A stretch of DNA of 64,000 nucleotides. Source: Hofstenia miamia (taxonomy: Eukaryota > Xenacoelomorpha > Acoela > Hofsteniidae). The notes beneath the pieces are model-generated. The model searched no databases. It saw nothing but the letters and a program-made list of their open reading frames with translations, and had not been told where the DNA came from. Positions 31,187 to 44,314 of the stretch are shown piece by piece; positions within the stretch are counted from its first letter, which is position 1; every line of letters begins with the position of its first letter. The DNA lies in NCBI GenBank assembly GCA_900660155.1, contig CABFPE010000017.1, positions 796,986 to 860,985 of the forward strand, in the 5' to 3' direction. A program made the position numbers and the translations under genes.

Positions 31187-32705
31187 AAGTCCTTGCACAA
31201 TTCACCAATTGCACACATTTGAGGCAAATATCCAGGCACAATCTTTTGGCTTGAACGTGGAGCTCAACAAGGATGTGTCCTCGGCCCGAGTATATTTGAA
31301 CTCCTCTTTCACTATCTGATCTGTGAGGGATTCCGTGGAACCCCAAAGGAATTGTTTTTAGCTCTTTCTTTGGTAAAGGGGAAGTGGAACTTAAGCACAT
31401 CAAGTATGCAGATGATCTTGGTCTTTTCAGAAGGTCTGACGAACAATAAGAGCTATCTAGATGGTCTAGTTACAGTTGCAGTGCCACTAGGTATTAATAT
31501 CTCTGTACCAAAGACCAAGTGCATGTGGTTATCAAGAGCATTGGAAAGAACATCTGATAAAGTTAATGTCTGCAAAGAACATTGAATTCGTACCAGAGTT
31601 TAAGTACTTAGGCTCGATGATCAGTACTGCTTGGACAGCACTCTCTGAAGGAAGAAATCAGTGCAATGGTGCTGTAGGCAAGATCCTACCTTATCGGCAA
31701 GTAGCATGTCAGTATAGATTTGGCAAAGCACTTTCTTATCTTCTCTTATGAGGCGTTATTGTACCCATTCTGACCTATGTGTGTAAGACATGGGCAGAAA
31801 CGGCTAGGGAACTGGAGATGCTTGTGGGTTCCATAAACACCTGTGAAAGGGTCTTTTGTAGCGTCTGATTCTGGGATAGCTTAACCAAGGACAAAATTCA
31901 TCGACTTATGCTTTTCCAACAAGTGTGCACAATAATAGCATGTAAGTGCTTAACTTTTGTTAGCCAGATGATGTCGCACAGCAAAAGCATAACTAGTAAT
32001 CAGCCCCTTGAGTTAGTAAAGACCAAGGCATCAATAGTTTCTGAAGGTAATGGCCACATGATAAGAGCACGGAGAATTCAATGCAGGGGAAAGCGGTTGT
32101 TATTTGATGCACGGTGTTTAATCGACGTTTCTCTGTGGAAGTCTCAGATATTTTCCACGTTGACTACATCATGCTTTAGGGATAAGAAAGGCAGTAAAGT
32201 AATTCACAAACTTGCAGGTCAGATCAATGGTGACATGAAATTGATCCAAAAGAGATTTCCTGGGGCGGTCTTTGCAACAGCACAAAAGCTTACTCAGGCC
32301 AGTACGAGACACCTATAGTGCACGGAGTGTGAGCGTATACTTTCAGAGCAGAAAGCTCACAATCATCAGGTCAGGGATGACCATATGCAGATCTCAAGTG
32401 AGAAGCGGATGCTAACTGCTGGAAGTGTATAGCAGTTGGCTGTTACAAGTCATATAAGAGTGAAGGTTGTTATGTACAGCACATTAAGACCTGTCACTCC
32501 AACCTTTTAAAGCATGTAGAGACAGGCAACATAGGAAGCTCCAAGGCTTCTGCAGTCAATCGTGGCGTTGATTGGGCCAAATCTGTATCCTACCCATTTT
32601 ACTTTGTGGCAATTTTCTTACCAGGGCTTCTGGAACAGATCTCGTTGGTACCATCCATGCTTTAACGTCAGTTAGTATCTAGTGATGGGAGCCTCCATGC
32701 ATAAA
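31187..32705 (+). mobile_element. 5'-truncated, decayed copy of the RTE-type LINE
   Basis: Collinear with 10971-12490 of the intact RTE LINE, from the middle of the RT to the 3' end. Recognisable parts are GCVLGP (31270), a decayed YADD box near 31405-31420, the block KNIEFVPEFKYLGSMIS (31572-31622) and the thumb and linker region 31908-32318, then remnants of the zinc-finger tail and the 3' region ('ttggtaccatccatg'). The frame changes near 31570 and has in-frame stops at 31749-31751 (TGA), near 31866 and at 32316-32318 (TAG). By eye identity is in the range of 80-88 percent. 5' truncation is usual for LINE insertions. Confidence 0.85.
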
Positions 32706-33516
32706 TGTACATTGATATCACCAATTGATAATTTATACAAATACAGGAAATATTTTCATGTAAATTGTGATTTTAACTGAAAGAATTTTTCCGTATATTT
32801 TAATTCTGATATTTTAGGGGTGGGCAGAGGGCCCAAAAAGGTGATCCCTAATATATTTTTTCAGCAATTGCTCATTTATGATCAGCAAGATTTTCATACC
32901 TGATCTAGCCCGCACCCGCAAAGTCTGTACCCTATTCAATCCACACCTGTACATTTTTAAAAAAAAATGTACCCAACTCGCACCTACACGAGCACGAACA
33001 AAAATTATACCATCAATATATTTCACTCGCAGATTTTTTAAAAATTACTGTGCTTATAACTAGAATACATTTAAACTAGACCCCTTGCATTATCGATTAC
33101 ATCATTGATTTCTACATGTAAGGTTAACTTAGTGTCTGTGCATGGCTGCACATTTACTTTCTGTATAAGAATATGCATGACATGCCATGTTTCAAATGTA
33201 TAAGAATATAATAAACACTATTCCATTCTACATGTACATGTGGTATATTGTGTGCTTTCGTATGCTTACGCATGTAAATAAAAGCAAGATTTGCGCAGTA
33301 ATTTGTAATTGCATGTACTATAGCTAGAACTTACAAAAAACATAAATTCTTTGCTACATTAATATATTAAATGATTTCTTAGTTTCAATATGAAAAATAC
33401 ATTTATTTACTAATCTCCATGATAAAATGAACTATTCAGCTGTTTGTAAATTTGTATTTCTTCATTGAAATATGTTATGATATATTTCGAAATGATTTTC
33501 ATCTGCATGCTTAGTC

Positions 33517-33556
<40 letters not shown>

Positions 33557-34399
33557 GATTTATAAAATACCATTAAATAATAAAAAAGGAATAACATTTG
33601 TTGAAGGGTGAGTTTGCCTTTTAGATCATTTTCTCATTATATAGCTGCCTGATGAGTAAGATTTTTTAAAAATGAAGCATGAACCTCCAATGAGGTATTT
33701 AGGATGCCAAATTCATGCAAAAATATGACATCTTTTAATTTATAGGGGTAAGTTTCCATATATTAGTTGTGTGTTTCCATATATTTTTGTTGAGATAACA
33801 TTTTGTAGGCAATATGGGACACTGATAATAGTGGCATTGGGCAGTACTGTGTAGCAACATTTTTTGCATTTTTTGCCAATATAATATTCTACTTATTACA
33901 CTTTTTTAGGCATTGTTTTTAAACCTAAACCAAACTTGCATTTAATAAATTCCATAAAAAAACGATTGCAAAAACATTTTTTAATGTTTTCTGAAGAGAT
34001 AGCAAAAGATTACTAATGTTAATATTATTATATCAACCTCTTTAATATAAGAATATAAATATTTTCATGTTTGAGGAAACATTGCTTAAGAAATCAATGA
34101 AATACAATTTGTAATTTTTGAAAATTTGTAGCTGTGTATTATGTCCCATATTACCTTCACCTGCAGGGAAAATGTGGCGGTTGAATACAAAGACTAAATT
34201 CCACTTTGCAAAAACGTGTAGGGGGCATTGTAAAGTAAATATATATTTTTCTAAATATTTGCTAAAAAAACCAATGCAAAAACAATTATGTTGTGGATTC
34301 TATTTCATGATGAGTGATTAGGGGTCCCATTTTTTCTTACAGTTACAATATTGGGTTAGATTTGAATGTTATACTATGATTACAAATTTCCCAACATAT
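32706..34399. other. No gene; (TA)n and a hAT-like terminus
   Basis: No supported gene. At 32815 'taggggtgggcagagggccc' looks like a hAT-type terminus, and 'agcccgcacccgcaaag' at about 32907 fits the same class of MITE, but a matching right end was not found. A (TA)n tract covers about 33519-33552. Confidence 0.4.
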
Positions 34400-34740
34400 T
34401 TTTTGACGTTTGGTTTTTCTCTTAATAGTATATCAATATAAAAAGTGAATGTCCACTTCAACAATTTAGTATCTTGTGGCACTCCAGAATGCAGTAGACC
34501 CCAAGAAAAACACATTCAGCAATATAACTTGACACATTGTTGAAAAATTGCTAGAAAGGAAATATACTAATTTATGATGCAGAACTAACTACATTGAAAG
34601 CTTTCTTAAAGTCAAAGATAAAGACATGCAGATATGTATTCTAATTTTCAATACTATTTACCCATTGGCAAAAATTTATGTGGTTCAAAGCAACATGTTA
34701 TTACTGTTTGCATGCCACCATGAAATGGAGCTTTAAAATG
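34400..34740 (-). pseudogene. LINE-F: decayed RT fragment
   Basis: On the minus strand around 34640-34590 one reads HVFIFDFKKAFNVVSSAS, the first catalytic RT block of a LINE. Then near 34490-34430 VPQDTKLLKWTFTFYIDILL corresponds to the 'GVPQGsvLgPlLF.iyInDl' block. Stops and frame changes separate them, and the YADD box was not found. It is an old relic of a CR1/Jockey-type LINE with undetermined limits. Confidence 0.5.
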
Positions 34741-35217
34741 CATTACATACATTTGTATACCATTGATTTTTTAGTGTGTGATACTATTTATAACATGCAT
34801 AGCATATTTTTGGAATAAATATATCAGCATTAGCAGCACAATAGACCAGTGAACCAGAGAAAATTTTGCACACTTAAAACCAATTAATGTAATTTTCTAA
34901 AACTTGCCTGAGTGATTTTTATTTAAAATATGCAGAAAAGAAGACATTATATGTGGGTCACATAAAAGAAAACAAAACTGATGTTGTTTTATAGTAATTG
35001 TAGGAATTTTGGAATATCCTAACATGTCCTAACAAAATAATTTTTTTCAAAGTATTAACTATTTGATTTTTATAACAATACACTTAGCTTTTGTAGGAAC
35101 AATATGAAAGTTATATGATAAATAATCATAAAAAATAATGAATTTCTAACAAATGTTAGCAAGTACCAAATGGATGATGAAGCTTTACAAAATAAGTGTT
35201 TGAATCTGAATTTATAA

Positions 35218-35482
35218 TGTAACATCAGTTGGTAGTTGTTATTATTTATTGGCCAGATCACGTGCTCTTTGTGTTAACTAGTCGTTTTCATGTTTGTAAA
35301 TATTGCAAATACACAGTATATATAAGACACCCAAGCAGCTGTAAATAGAGAAATAGTTTAAATTTATTCTCTTGTTCACTAGAATCACTGTTGCTCTAGT
35401 ATATGTTTACCTCAGCAACCTTCTGCATTGACACTAAGTCCTCTGGTAAAGTTCTCTCTAGATTCAACCCAGTGATTCTACA
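35218..35482 (+). repeat. 5' LTR of element A
   Basis: 265 bp, starting TG and ending CA, preceded by ATAA and followed by a primer-binding site. It contains a TATA-like 'tatataagac' at about 35318, a candidate promoter. Confidence 0.9.
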
Positions 35483-35500
35483 TGGTGACCCTGACGTGAT
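35483..35500 (+). promoter_or_regulatory. Primer-binding site of element A
   Basis: 'tggtgaccctgacgtgat' directly follows the 5' LTR. It is complementary, with one difference, to what I remember as the 3' end of animal tRNA-Trp plus CCA. The same sequence follows the LTR at 41596-42515. The tRNA identity needs checking against a tRNA set. Confidence 0.6.
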
Positions 35501-35815
35501 CCTGAACATTTCTGAGGATACTTGCAGTTGAAGTGATGCTTTGGAGATGTACTCCAGTCATGGAACCTGTATGTGCAATGAGAGTGTCACCTATTGTTAA
35601 TGACTTGTTTTCTTTTGGTTATGTGTAGGTTGGCTGGGATGGATTTCCTCTGGCCTATCAGTTTTTATTGTCTCTGTTCTGTTGCATGTTGGATATAGTA
35701 CTGTACCTATACCTGTTATGTTATCTACTGCTGTTGATAAGTCAACAGTGCTCCCAACTGTTGAGATAGTTTTTCTGAGAAGAGTTATATTCTTGTTACT
35801 TGTTCTTGTTTCAAA

Positions 35816-38800
35816 ATGGATTCTAGTCATACTGTTATTTATTCTCCTATTGGGTCCCCTCTACAGGGAGTCCCCTATGCAAGCATTGGTAGCCCAAACA
35901 CTGCCCCTTGTACCATTGGATCATTATTTAACTTATCCCTACCTACTTCTCCTTACTCAAGTTTCTCCTGTGAACACCCAACAAATATTAAACACCCAAG
36001 ATGCTCCACTGATTCCTGCCCATCCATTGGTTTTGTCAGCTAACCCCACACCACTGTTTGATCACCAGGCCATAGAAATCTAGCATCTCCAAGATTTGTT
36101 GTACCAACAAGTCACCCTGTGATTAGAAGGTGAGAGGCGCATTGAGGCTTTGCAAGCTGAGTACCAATGAATGGAAAAGAAAATGTTAGAATCAATTATG
36201 TCACTGGAACTTCAGATTAATCAGCTTACACCCACCAAGGCAACTTCTTGTGAGGCACCCTTCTCTCCTGCTTTTGACAACTATGTCACACATGCTGCAC
36301 TAGATGAAGTTCTAGATGATTTTGGTGAACAATTAACCCACCAATTCACTCACATGCTGGCTGCTCAATGAGAACCTCATCCATCCAGTGACTCAAGCAG
36401 TACTACTCCCCCTTGGTCTGGTAACATGCTACAGTGCATGCAAACTGTGAGCCTATATTTATTCAGTCTTCTGGTTCTCTTGTGTCAACCTTGTCTACTA
36501 TGGCTATGCCTGTTCATCCTATGGGGATGAGTCATGTTCCCACATTTCCTGTGACTACCACAATTGTGCCTTCTGCTTCTGAGCATGTTGCTGATGGAAG
36601 TCCTTATTTTGGTGTACCTATCAGGTCTGCAACAAGTGGTAGGCCACGGTTCACTAAATCAGTTCTTCCCATATAGTCTAGTGGAGATCCCAAATATTTT
36701 AACAAACACTCTGCTCTACTAAAATTTACTGATCAAATCAATGTAGTCTCACAATCCTTTGATGAATGGTTTTTTCTCTTTGAGTTGACTATGAAGCAGT
36801 ATCATAAAATGCAAGACACTGCCATATTGCAATTCCCTTTGTATCTTCATGGGTTGGCTTACAGTATATGATGCTTGACAGAGAGATTAAAACAAATTGT
36901 CAATTACTGATAGGATATTTTGAGGATCACTATAGAGTGCTTCACATCAAGCATCAGTATAAAACTATTCTGTGTGACATGTCTTTCAGAAAAGGTGACA
37001 ACGTCTGAAATTACATCACTCAGGTGGAAAGGCTATTCTGATTGAGTAATCTGTCGCCAGAATACTCCTGAGACAATCTTTTCACCTACATTTGTCATGA
37101 TTTTCCACAATACATCTGCTCCTGTCTGGAGATGATCTCCACACCATCAAATGGAAAGCTATCAGCATTGTTTACCTGATACACAATACAAGTCAAATTG
37201 ACAAGGATGTCTCTGAATTGAAGATGAATACTGGCCTCAGTACATCTAAAGCTAAGGAAGGTTCTTCCTGAGTACCTGCCAAGAAAGAGTTCAACCTGTC
37301 CTCAGTCAGGTGTTACCAGTGCAGACAGAAAGGCCACCTGTGAACTGCCTGTAGTTGCTGCAATCCAGATCTTGGTTGATGGAGATGGATTTATCATAGA
37401 TGAGCCTACCAACACTGGCAACAACATCATCAATACAGCTGAACCATTAAATCAAGGGGAGCACTGTCTCCTAACAACCAAGTGCAAAGAGATTCTCATA
37501 ATTACCCACCTGATGCAGAAAATGTGATTCTGCAACAGTAGATACAGGAGCTCCTGCCTCAATTATCAGTGATGAATGTTGTTCTGCATTGTGCATGAGC
37601 TGAGATTCCTTAGATCCATCCACCATTCATCTGATTGACACATCTGGAAATAAAATCTCACTGAGAGGGAAGGTCAGTGACATAGACATGCAGATCAATA
37701 ATGAACTATTCCAAATGGATTTGGTAGTGGTGGACACTTTGAACCAACCATTACCCTATGATATTATATTAGGGAGTGACTTCCTTGAAAAAAAATTGTG
37801 TCATAAACTACAGGAACAATATGATATCCATCTGAGATCATGAAGCTACTCACCCATTCCTGAAGAAGAAATTCACTTCCAACTCACTGAACTTGTGTTC
37901 CTTGAAGCCCATCATTGGACTCAGGTGCCTGCATTTTCCACCAGCAATGTAATGATATCTGGGCCAAAGGGGTGCCACCTGAAAGGTATTAATCTGTCAC
38001 CTGATTTATGCCATGGGAAAATGTACATCACTATGCTGAACAGTTTGAAATTTAAAGTTTGAGTCAACACTGCACAACTTGAAATCATGGCAGTGCCCAT
38101 GCAGTTAATGAATGTCTCCACCATGCATTTACCCATATTTACTGTGATTCATGATATGGACAAACCTCTGGATACTGTTAGGATCCCCTTAGTTACCAAT
38201 GAGTCAAACCCACACCTCTAAGAAGGGGAGCATCAGTTACTTATCTCATTACTAAAATGCAAGAGCAATGTCTTTAATTATGGAGCTGTAAGTGTCAGGC
38301 AAGCTGTCAGTGAAGAACACTCAATCAAAATGAAAACAAACAAACCTATCTGATTACCAGTATGGAGGGTTCCTGAGAACCTGAAAGAAAAATACAAAAA
38401 ATTCCTGAGTGACCTTCTGGAGAGTTGAATTATACAAAGAGTAACAGTCCCTACACCACACTGATGGTCTCCATTAAGCAGGGAGAAAAATACTGATTAT
38501 GCATTGATTTCTGTAAATTGAACAATTTCACCATCAAGGATGCCTATCCTCTTCTGAGGATAGAGGAATTACTTTGATGCTGACCAGTATAAGTTTTCTC
38601 ATGCCTCAATCTATGCAAGGCCTACTGGCAGGTCTCAATGTGAGAATCCAACATCCAAAAGACTGCCTTCTTTACCCCCTATGGGCTCTATGAATGGAAG
38701 TATATGGCTTTTGGCCTTTGTAACACCCCTGCAACTTTTCAAAGGTATGATACCAAGGTGCTGAAGAACAATGCTAATGTTTTGGAGCCCAGTATATCAT

Positions 38801-40560
38801 CTTAATTGTCACAAGTGATACATTCCCAGAACATCTGGACAAGCTGAGGCACACACTTGATCTACTCCAGAATGCTGGACTTAAGGTTAATGGTAATAAA
38901 TGCACCCTCACTCAAAACAAAGTCACCTTCTTGGGGTGAGCAATCAAGCCCAGTAAAATATCAATCACAACAAATGTCAAAGACTTTCTGGATAAAATTG
39001 AGACACTGAAAAACCAGAAAGACATGCAGTGACTAATGTGATTCTTAAATTATTACAGCATGTTCATCCCTGACCTAGCTGAGAAGACAAAGAGCATCTC
39101 TCAGTTACTCAAAAAATCAGTCAAGTTCAAATGGACCTGGAGGGAATAGGAAAACCTAGATCAAATGAAGAAAGAGTTGAAAAAGATCCCTACACTAAAT
39201 ATGCCAGATTACAAGAAAAGCTTTATCATCAACTGTGATGCCAGTGCCATAGCCATTAGCAGAGTTCTGAGTCAGATGGTAGATGGGTGGAAAGCCCCAT
39301 CCAGTATTGCAGCTGCAAACTGCACATGTCTGAAAGAAACTATGGGGCCACTAAAAGCAAGATGCTGGCCATTGTGGAATCACTGAAAAAATTTCAATAT
39401 TTAATCTTGGGATGTCCTTTTGTTGTGTGCCCTGACAACAGTACACTAGCCTGGCTGAAGAAATTCTCTGGGGACAAGTCCAATATTGTAGCCAGGTGGA
39501 TTGATTATTTATTTGATTTCTTATTCACTATCTAGCACTGACCTGGGAAGTTACATCTTAATGCAAACTACTGGATGGCACTTCCCAGATACAAATGAGA
39601 TCTAAAGAAGCTGGCAGGTGAGTGAGTACAGTTTGGATTCATTCTTTTAACCAAGTACCAGATGCTACCTGAGATTAATGCCAAACAACAAGGCAGAGCC
39701 ATCTTGCCCATCTTGGTATGTGAGGAAATAACTGCAGAGGAGATCCTCCACCACCATAAACATGACAAAGTGCTGTCACAAATTCTGTAGAGAATCAAAA
39801 ATCCTTTTTTCAATGGACCTGGTAACAGAGAGATATTTTAAACAATACAATTGGCAAGTTAATGAGCAAGGTCTCCTGTACACAAAAAGCAGGAATAACA
39901 GGTTCACCATCCCTGAGTACTTTTGACACAACCTCATCAGAAGAGTGCATGAGTGAGGCCATTTGGGCATAATTAAAATGGAGAATACCTTCAACACCAG
40001 ATATATCACAATCAGAATAAGATTGATCAACATTATTAATAAGTGCAAAATGTGTCAGTTGCAGAACACCAACCACTTCCCCAAACAATGAGTAACCCTC
40101 AAGAAAGAGCCTGCAGAGAGACCAAATGAGGTTGTCCACATGGATCTAGAAAATTTATCTTGTGACAACAATGGCTACCAGTATGCATTGGTCATGGTTG
40201 ATCATTTCATGAAATATGCTTGCATCATTCCTCTAAACAGTACCACCACTGATTGAATTGTGGAAAAAGTCATGAAAAAATGGGTCCTTAAATTCAGGCC
40301 AATGGAGAAACTAGTGTCAGACAAAGCTCCACAATTCAAAAATAACCTGATGGCAGCATTAAGTCAAGAGATGGAAATAATGCATGAATTCACCACTGTG
40401 TATCACCCACAATCAAATGACCTAGTAGAACACCTTAACAGAACTTTGATCAAGTTACTAAGAGTAGCCCTTTTATGAGCATCAGGAAATCAGTGGTGAT
40501 GGGTAATCAAAGTTATTGAATACTTCTACAATACCTCCATATACACCACCAACTAAACAA
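35816..40560 (+). pseudogene. Element A gag-pol region (fossil)
   Basis: Decayed coding region of a Ty3/gypsy element. Gag begins MDSSHTVIYSPIGSP, close to the gag start of element E2, and includes a capsid region with FDEWFFLFELTMKQY. A CCHC zinc knuckle lies at about 37310-37350, an aspartic protease motif DTGAPASIIS near 37543, RT at about 38380-38990, RNase H at 39040-39620 with NCDASAIAIS, and integrase at 39830-40560 with an HHCC-type zinc region and core. Domain order gag, PR, RT, RH, INT is that of Ty3/gypsy. Broken throughout. Confidence 0.8.
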
Positions 40561-40720
40561 TGTAAACTAAATTAATGTGTGATGTGGTATTTTCCAATGT
40601 CATGTATGTTAATAAAAACAAAACAAGTATGTAAACTAAACAATGTAAACTAAATTAATGTGTGATGTGATACTTCCAATGTCATATATGTTAATAAAAA
40701 AACAAGTATGTAAACTAATT
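40551..40720. repeat. Two-copy tandem repeat, unit about 80 bp
   Basis: Two near-identical units of about 83 and 79 bp ('aactaaacaatgtaaac' through 'aaaacaagtatgt'), with the start of a third at 40713. It lies after the integrase end of element A. Confidence 0.85.
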
Positions 40721-41595
40721 TAGGCCATGTAAATAAGCAAGTAAATAAATTGGTTACATTTTAAACAATAGACTGCAACTAAATTTTGTATTTATTGACA
40801 TGTGTTGTCTGTGAAATTTATTTATTACCACTTAATATTAAAAAATTATTTTATTTTTTAAAAAATACTTATTAATTATGTAATTCCAAAAATGTAAATG
40901 AATAAAAAAATTGGTTACATTTTAGACATTTCTAATTTTATTGAATTTTGAAAATTGCTTTATCTCTATGTGTATTGATAAATGACTACATTTAAATAAT
41001 AGACTACAAACAATGCTAACAAAGCATCCCAATGACGTCAGATATACACCCATTGCCAAAATACACAGCCCAGCAGAGGCTAAAGGTCCTCTCTTGACCA
41101 ATCAGAAAAAAGTGTAACAAAATATGGCCCACCTCTCAACCAATAAGAAAAAATTGTACCAAAATACACTCAGATTTATACTACTTTTGCTGTTCATTGA
41201 ATATACAACAAGGATGGGCTAATTGTGAGAGGTCTTCATTCACTTCTACCCTAACACCATCATCAATGCAAGCAATGCCCACACTTCCAACATGGACATG
41301 TTAATGACACTCATGATAGCACTGAAGGGGCTCTGCCTCTACAAGAGTTTCTCCAACACTTTGCATCAAAACTGTCCCATGAGCTCAAGGCTTCCTGCTT
41401 TACATTTCTTTCAACTATGAGATGAGGTGGTAACACAAAGAGAAGTCTTAATGCAATTAACCAGAACCCCACAGTATGCTGAGGTACAGAGCTGGGAGGG
41501 CCTCCTAGCAATTGATATGGTCAAAGCCACCCAGAAAGTAGTGTCCAGGCCACCCTTACAACTGTTGCCACAGAATTAAATTGAGCAAGGGGGTG

Positions 41596-42515
41596 TGTAG
41601 AGTCACTCAGGGACCTTTGCAATTTTTATTTATTTTCAACTTAATTTCTACTTTTAAATTCATATTAATTACGTCACCTTGATGTCAGCTCCTTTATTTT
41701 TGAGCTTAGTTTACAATGCTAGTTTAATGTCCCCTCAATTTGGTGCTACATGATTTATTGCTCAACTGAATTTGCAAGGGAAACATGATTGTAAGATTTT
41801 TAAGTTGTAAACAAAGGCAGGTAATTATTTTGAAACAATGTATAAATAAAAGCAATATTGTAGCAAAGCACAATAGAGTTTATCTTACCTAAACCATGTT
41901 CAACTCTCTTCCACCATTATATTTTTATTTACTCAGTTTATTTAATTATAATGATTGTGTAAGTCTATGGTGACAATTTGGGAGTTACTCCAACTGTGGA
42001 CTGATTCAACAAGTAGCTTTCAGGCAGTTAGCAGCCCAAATTTTGGACTGAGTTAGGTTATGGTTACACATAGATATAATAAAACCTTTGTTTGATTTCA
42101 ACATGCACCCATAACATTATTATACTGTGATTATATTATTCCATTGGTTAAAGTGAATGCACAGCAATTATGTGCAATTAATTAGTGAGACAAGAAATAG
42201 GAACCAGATTGTGACTGTTGTATTTGTATTGAGCTAGATAATAAATTATGAGACCAATAGGATAGCACTGCACACTCAAGTCACAAACTGCCTTCTCTTC
42301 AGGTAGCACTTTGGCTGGAAGCCATATGAATTTCTCATCCTGGATGTTTTCTCTCTAAACAGTTACTAGTTACATGGATGAATTACCAATGTTTGTTATA
42401 TCAATTGTTTTATTGTTAAAATGATGGCTGCTCTATTATGACACTTTTGCAACATTCTACTGTGACAATTAGTTCCTTAGTGCTGCTGGTATAGTCCCCA
42501 GCCACCAATTCTACA
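41596..42515 (+). repeat. LTR of a second gypsy family inside element A
   Basis: A 920 bp LTR starting 'tgtagagtcactcagg' and ending 'accaattctaca'. It is homologous, though diverged, to the E1 LTR (43433-45591 once its mariner is removed, 921 bp) and more distantly to the LTR at 56967-57703. A polypurine tract 'gagcaaggggg' lies just left and a primer-binding site just right, so it is bordered by internal sequence on both sides and not by a target duplication. Confidence 0.8.
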
Positions 42516-42876
42516 TGGTGACCCTGACGTGATCCTGAATGGGTGTCAAGTCATGAAGAATTTCCTTGTGATCTGCTGTCCAATTTGTCTGGAAGGAAAG
42601 GCAATGCTGCAGTGCCAAAAGGATTTGTTATTTGTTGTTCTCAGTCATTGCTGAACACAATTGGTGTATGGGATGCATTATACAGAACATGGGCCTGGTT
42701 TTGAAGGTCAAATCCAATGCCTCTCTGCAAAATGAACCCCATTGAAAGTGAGTTAGCCACTCCTACTCCTTAGTTTTGCATGTTTGAGCAAAGAGCTGTC
42801 AAATGGATACATTTGGGTCAGATCCTCATCAATTGGGTACACAATGAAAAATTGTGGAGTCTGGCCTGGGGCAGAG

Positions 42877-43142
42877 TGTAACATCAGTCAGTAGTTGTTG
42901 TTATTTATCAGCCAGACCATGTGCTCTTTGTGTTGACTAGTTGTTTTCATGTTTGTAAATATTGTAAATATGCATTGTATATAAGACAACCAAACAGTTG
43001 TAAATAGAGAAATAGTTTAACTGTGTTCTCTTGTTCACTAGAATCACTGTTGCTCTAGTATATGTTTACCTCAGCAACCTTCTGCTTTGACACTAATTCC
43101 TCTGGCAAAGTTTTCTCTAGATTCAAACCCAATGATTCTACA
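42877..43142 (+). repeat. 3' LTR of element A
   Basis: 266 bp partner of the LTR at 35218-35482, followed by ATAA. About 9-10 percent diverged from it by eye. Confidence 0.9.
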
Positions 43143-43432
43143 ATAATGTGGCATTGGTATGAAATCAGCTAACAATTCTACTATCCTAGCTTATTGAGGG
43201 TTTCATGTTAATACATGGATTTATGGATTTTGCAAAATAATTAACTCCTCCTGCAAATATACCCTATCCTAATAAAAGTTAAAAGTAAACAGGAGATTCT
43301 GTAAGGGAAAAGTGGTCACACTTGGCTGACCTGATACAGATAACCTTTAGGAAAGAGTCATGTAAGTCTAGAGCCCTAATTAAGATAAAGAATTAAGAAG
43401 CCCTAAATCTTGGGTGCAAGTAGTGAACTTAA
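43143..43432. other. Short non-element flank between A and E1
   Basis: About 290 bp with no coding or repeat signal; probably the original host sequence between two LTR insertions. Confidence 0.5.
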
Positions 43433-44314
43433 TGTAGAATCACAGGCTGCAATAGTAATTACACTAGAAATTAATTGACTCTGCAGAAGGTTTTAAATAG
43501 CCATACCATATCACCCCAATTCGAGTAAAAAGTATAGAGAAAACTTATTAACATAAACATTGGTAATTCATCCAAGTAATAGATTCTTTTAGGTAAAATC
43601 CAAGATGACCAATTCACATGGCTTCCAGCCAAAGCAAAGTCTTTAAGAAAAGTAAAGTGCTCAACTTGAATGCATGGTGCTACCCTATCTGTCTCACTTA
43701 TTAATTTCTATCTCACAATCACAAATAAACATCTCATTTTCATTGTTATCTCTCAGCTCACTAAATAATAGTCTGTAATTGCCAGACATTCATGCTAGCC
43801 AACAGCATAGTCTCATCACAGTGTTATCATTTATAAGTGCATGCACATGTTGAACATTGAACAAGAGTTTTATTATTACCTTATACATAACTGTATACCT
43901 AACCTAATTGGTCCACAATTTGTGCTGGTAAGACCAGAGATGATCTCCAGGAGCTATGTGTTGCCCTGTACTTGAAAAAGCACTCACAAATTGTTGCCAC
44001 ACTTAAGCAATTAATTTCATATGAAAACAAAAAATAAGTAAAAGAGGAAAAAGTAAACAGTAACTGAGGCTAGACAAATTCTATTAACTGTTCTCAACAT
44101 AATTTCTCAATTTATACAATTCAAGTAATTACCTGTCTTTGTTTACAAACAAAGATCACCAGATAATCATGCAACATTTTTCCCTTGCAATTTAATTTGA
44201 GCAATAATATTATGTAGCACCAAATCAAGGGGACATGAAGTGATTTTTGTAAACTGAAATCAAAATAAGGAGGTATGTCATACTGATGTCATTAAAAATC
44301 TAAATATAATACTA

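Larger units (their letters stand above)
35218..43142 (+). mobile_element. Ty3/gypsy LTR retrotransposon A (fossil, paired LTRs)
   Basis: A 7.9 kb element with a 265 bp LTR at each end, both 'TGTAACATC...GATTCTACA', and a 4 bp target duplication ATAA (35214-35217 and 43143-43146). A primer-binding site follows the 5' LTR at 35483. Parts in order: leader, gag (from 35816), zinc knuckle, protease, RT, RNase H, integrase (to about 40560), a short tandem repeat, then a foreign 3' portion holding a 920 bp LTR of another family (41596-42515). The two outer LTRs differ at roughly 25 positions by eye (about 9-10 percent), so the insertion is old. The coding part is broken, with well over a dozen breaks. 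Confidence 0.85.

Noticed and set aside
8328-33552. (TA)n tracts as CRISPR-like or regulatory arrays
   Set aside because: Simple microsatellites without spacers or conserved units.
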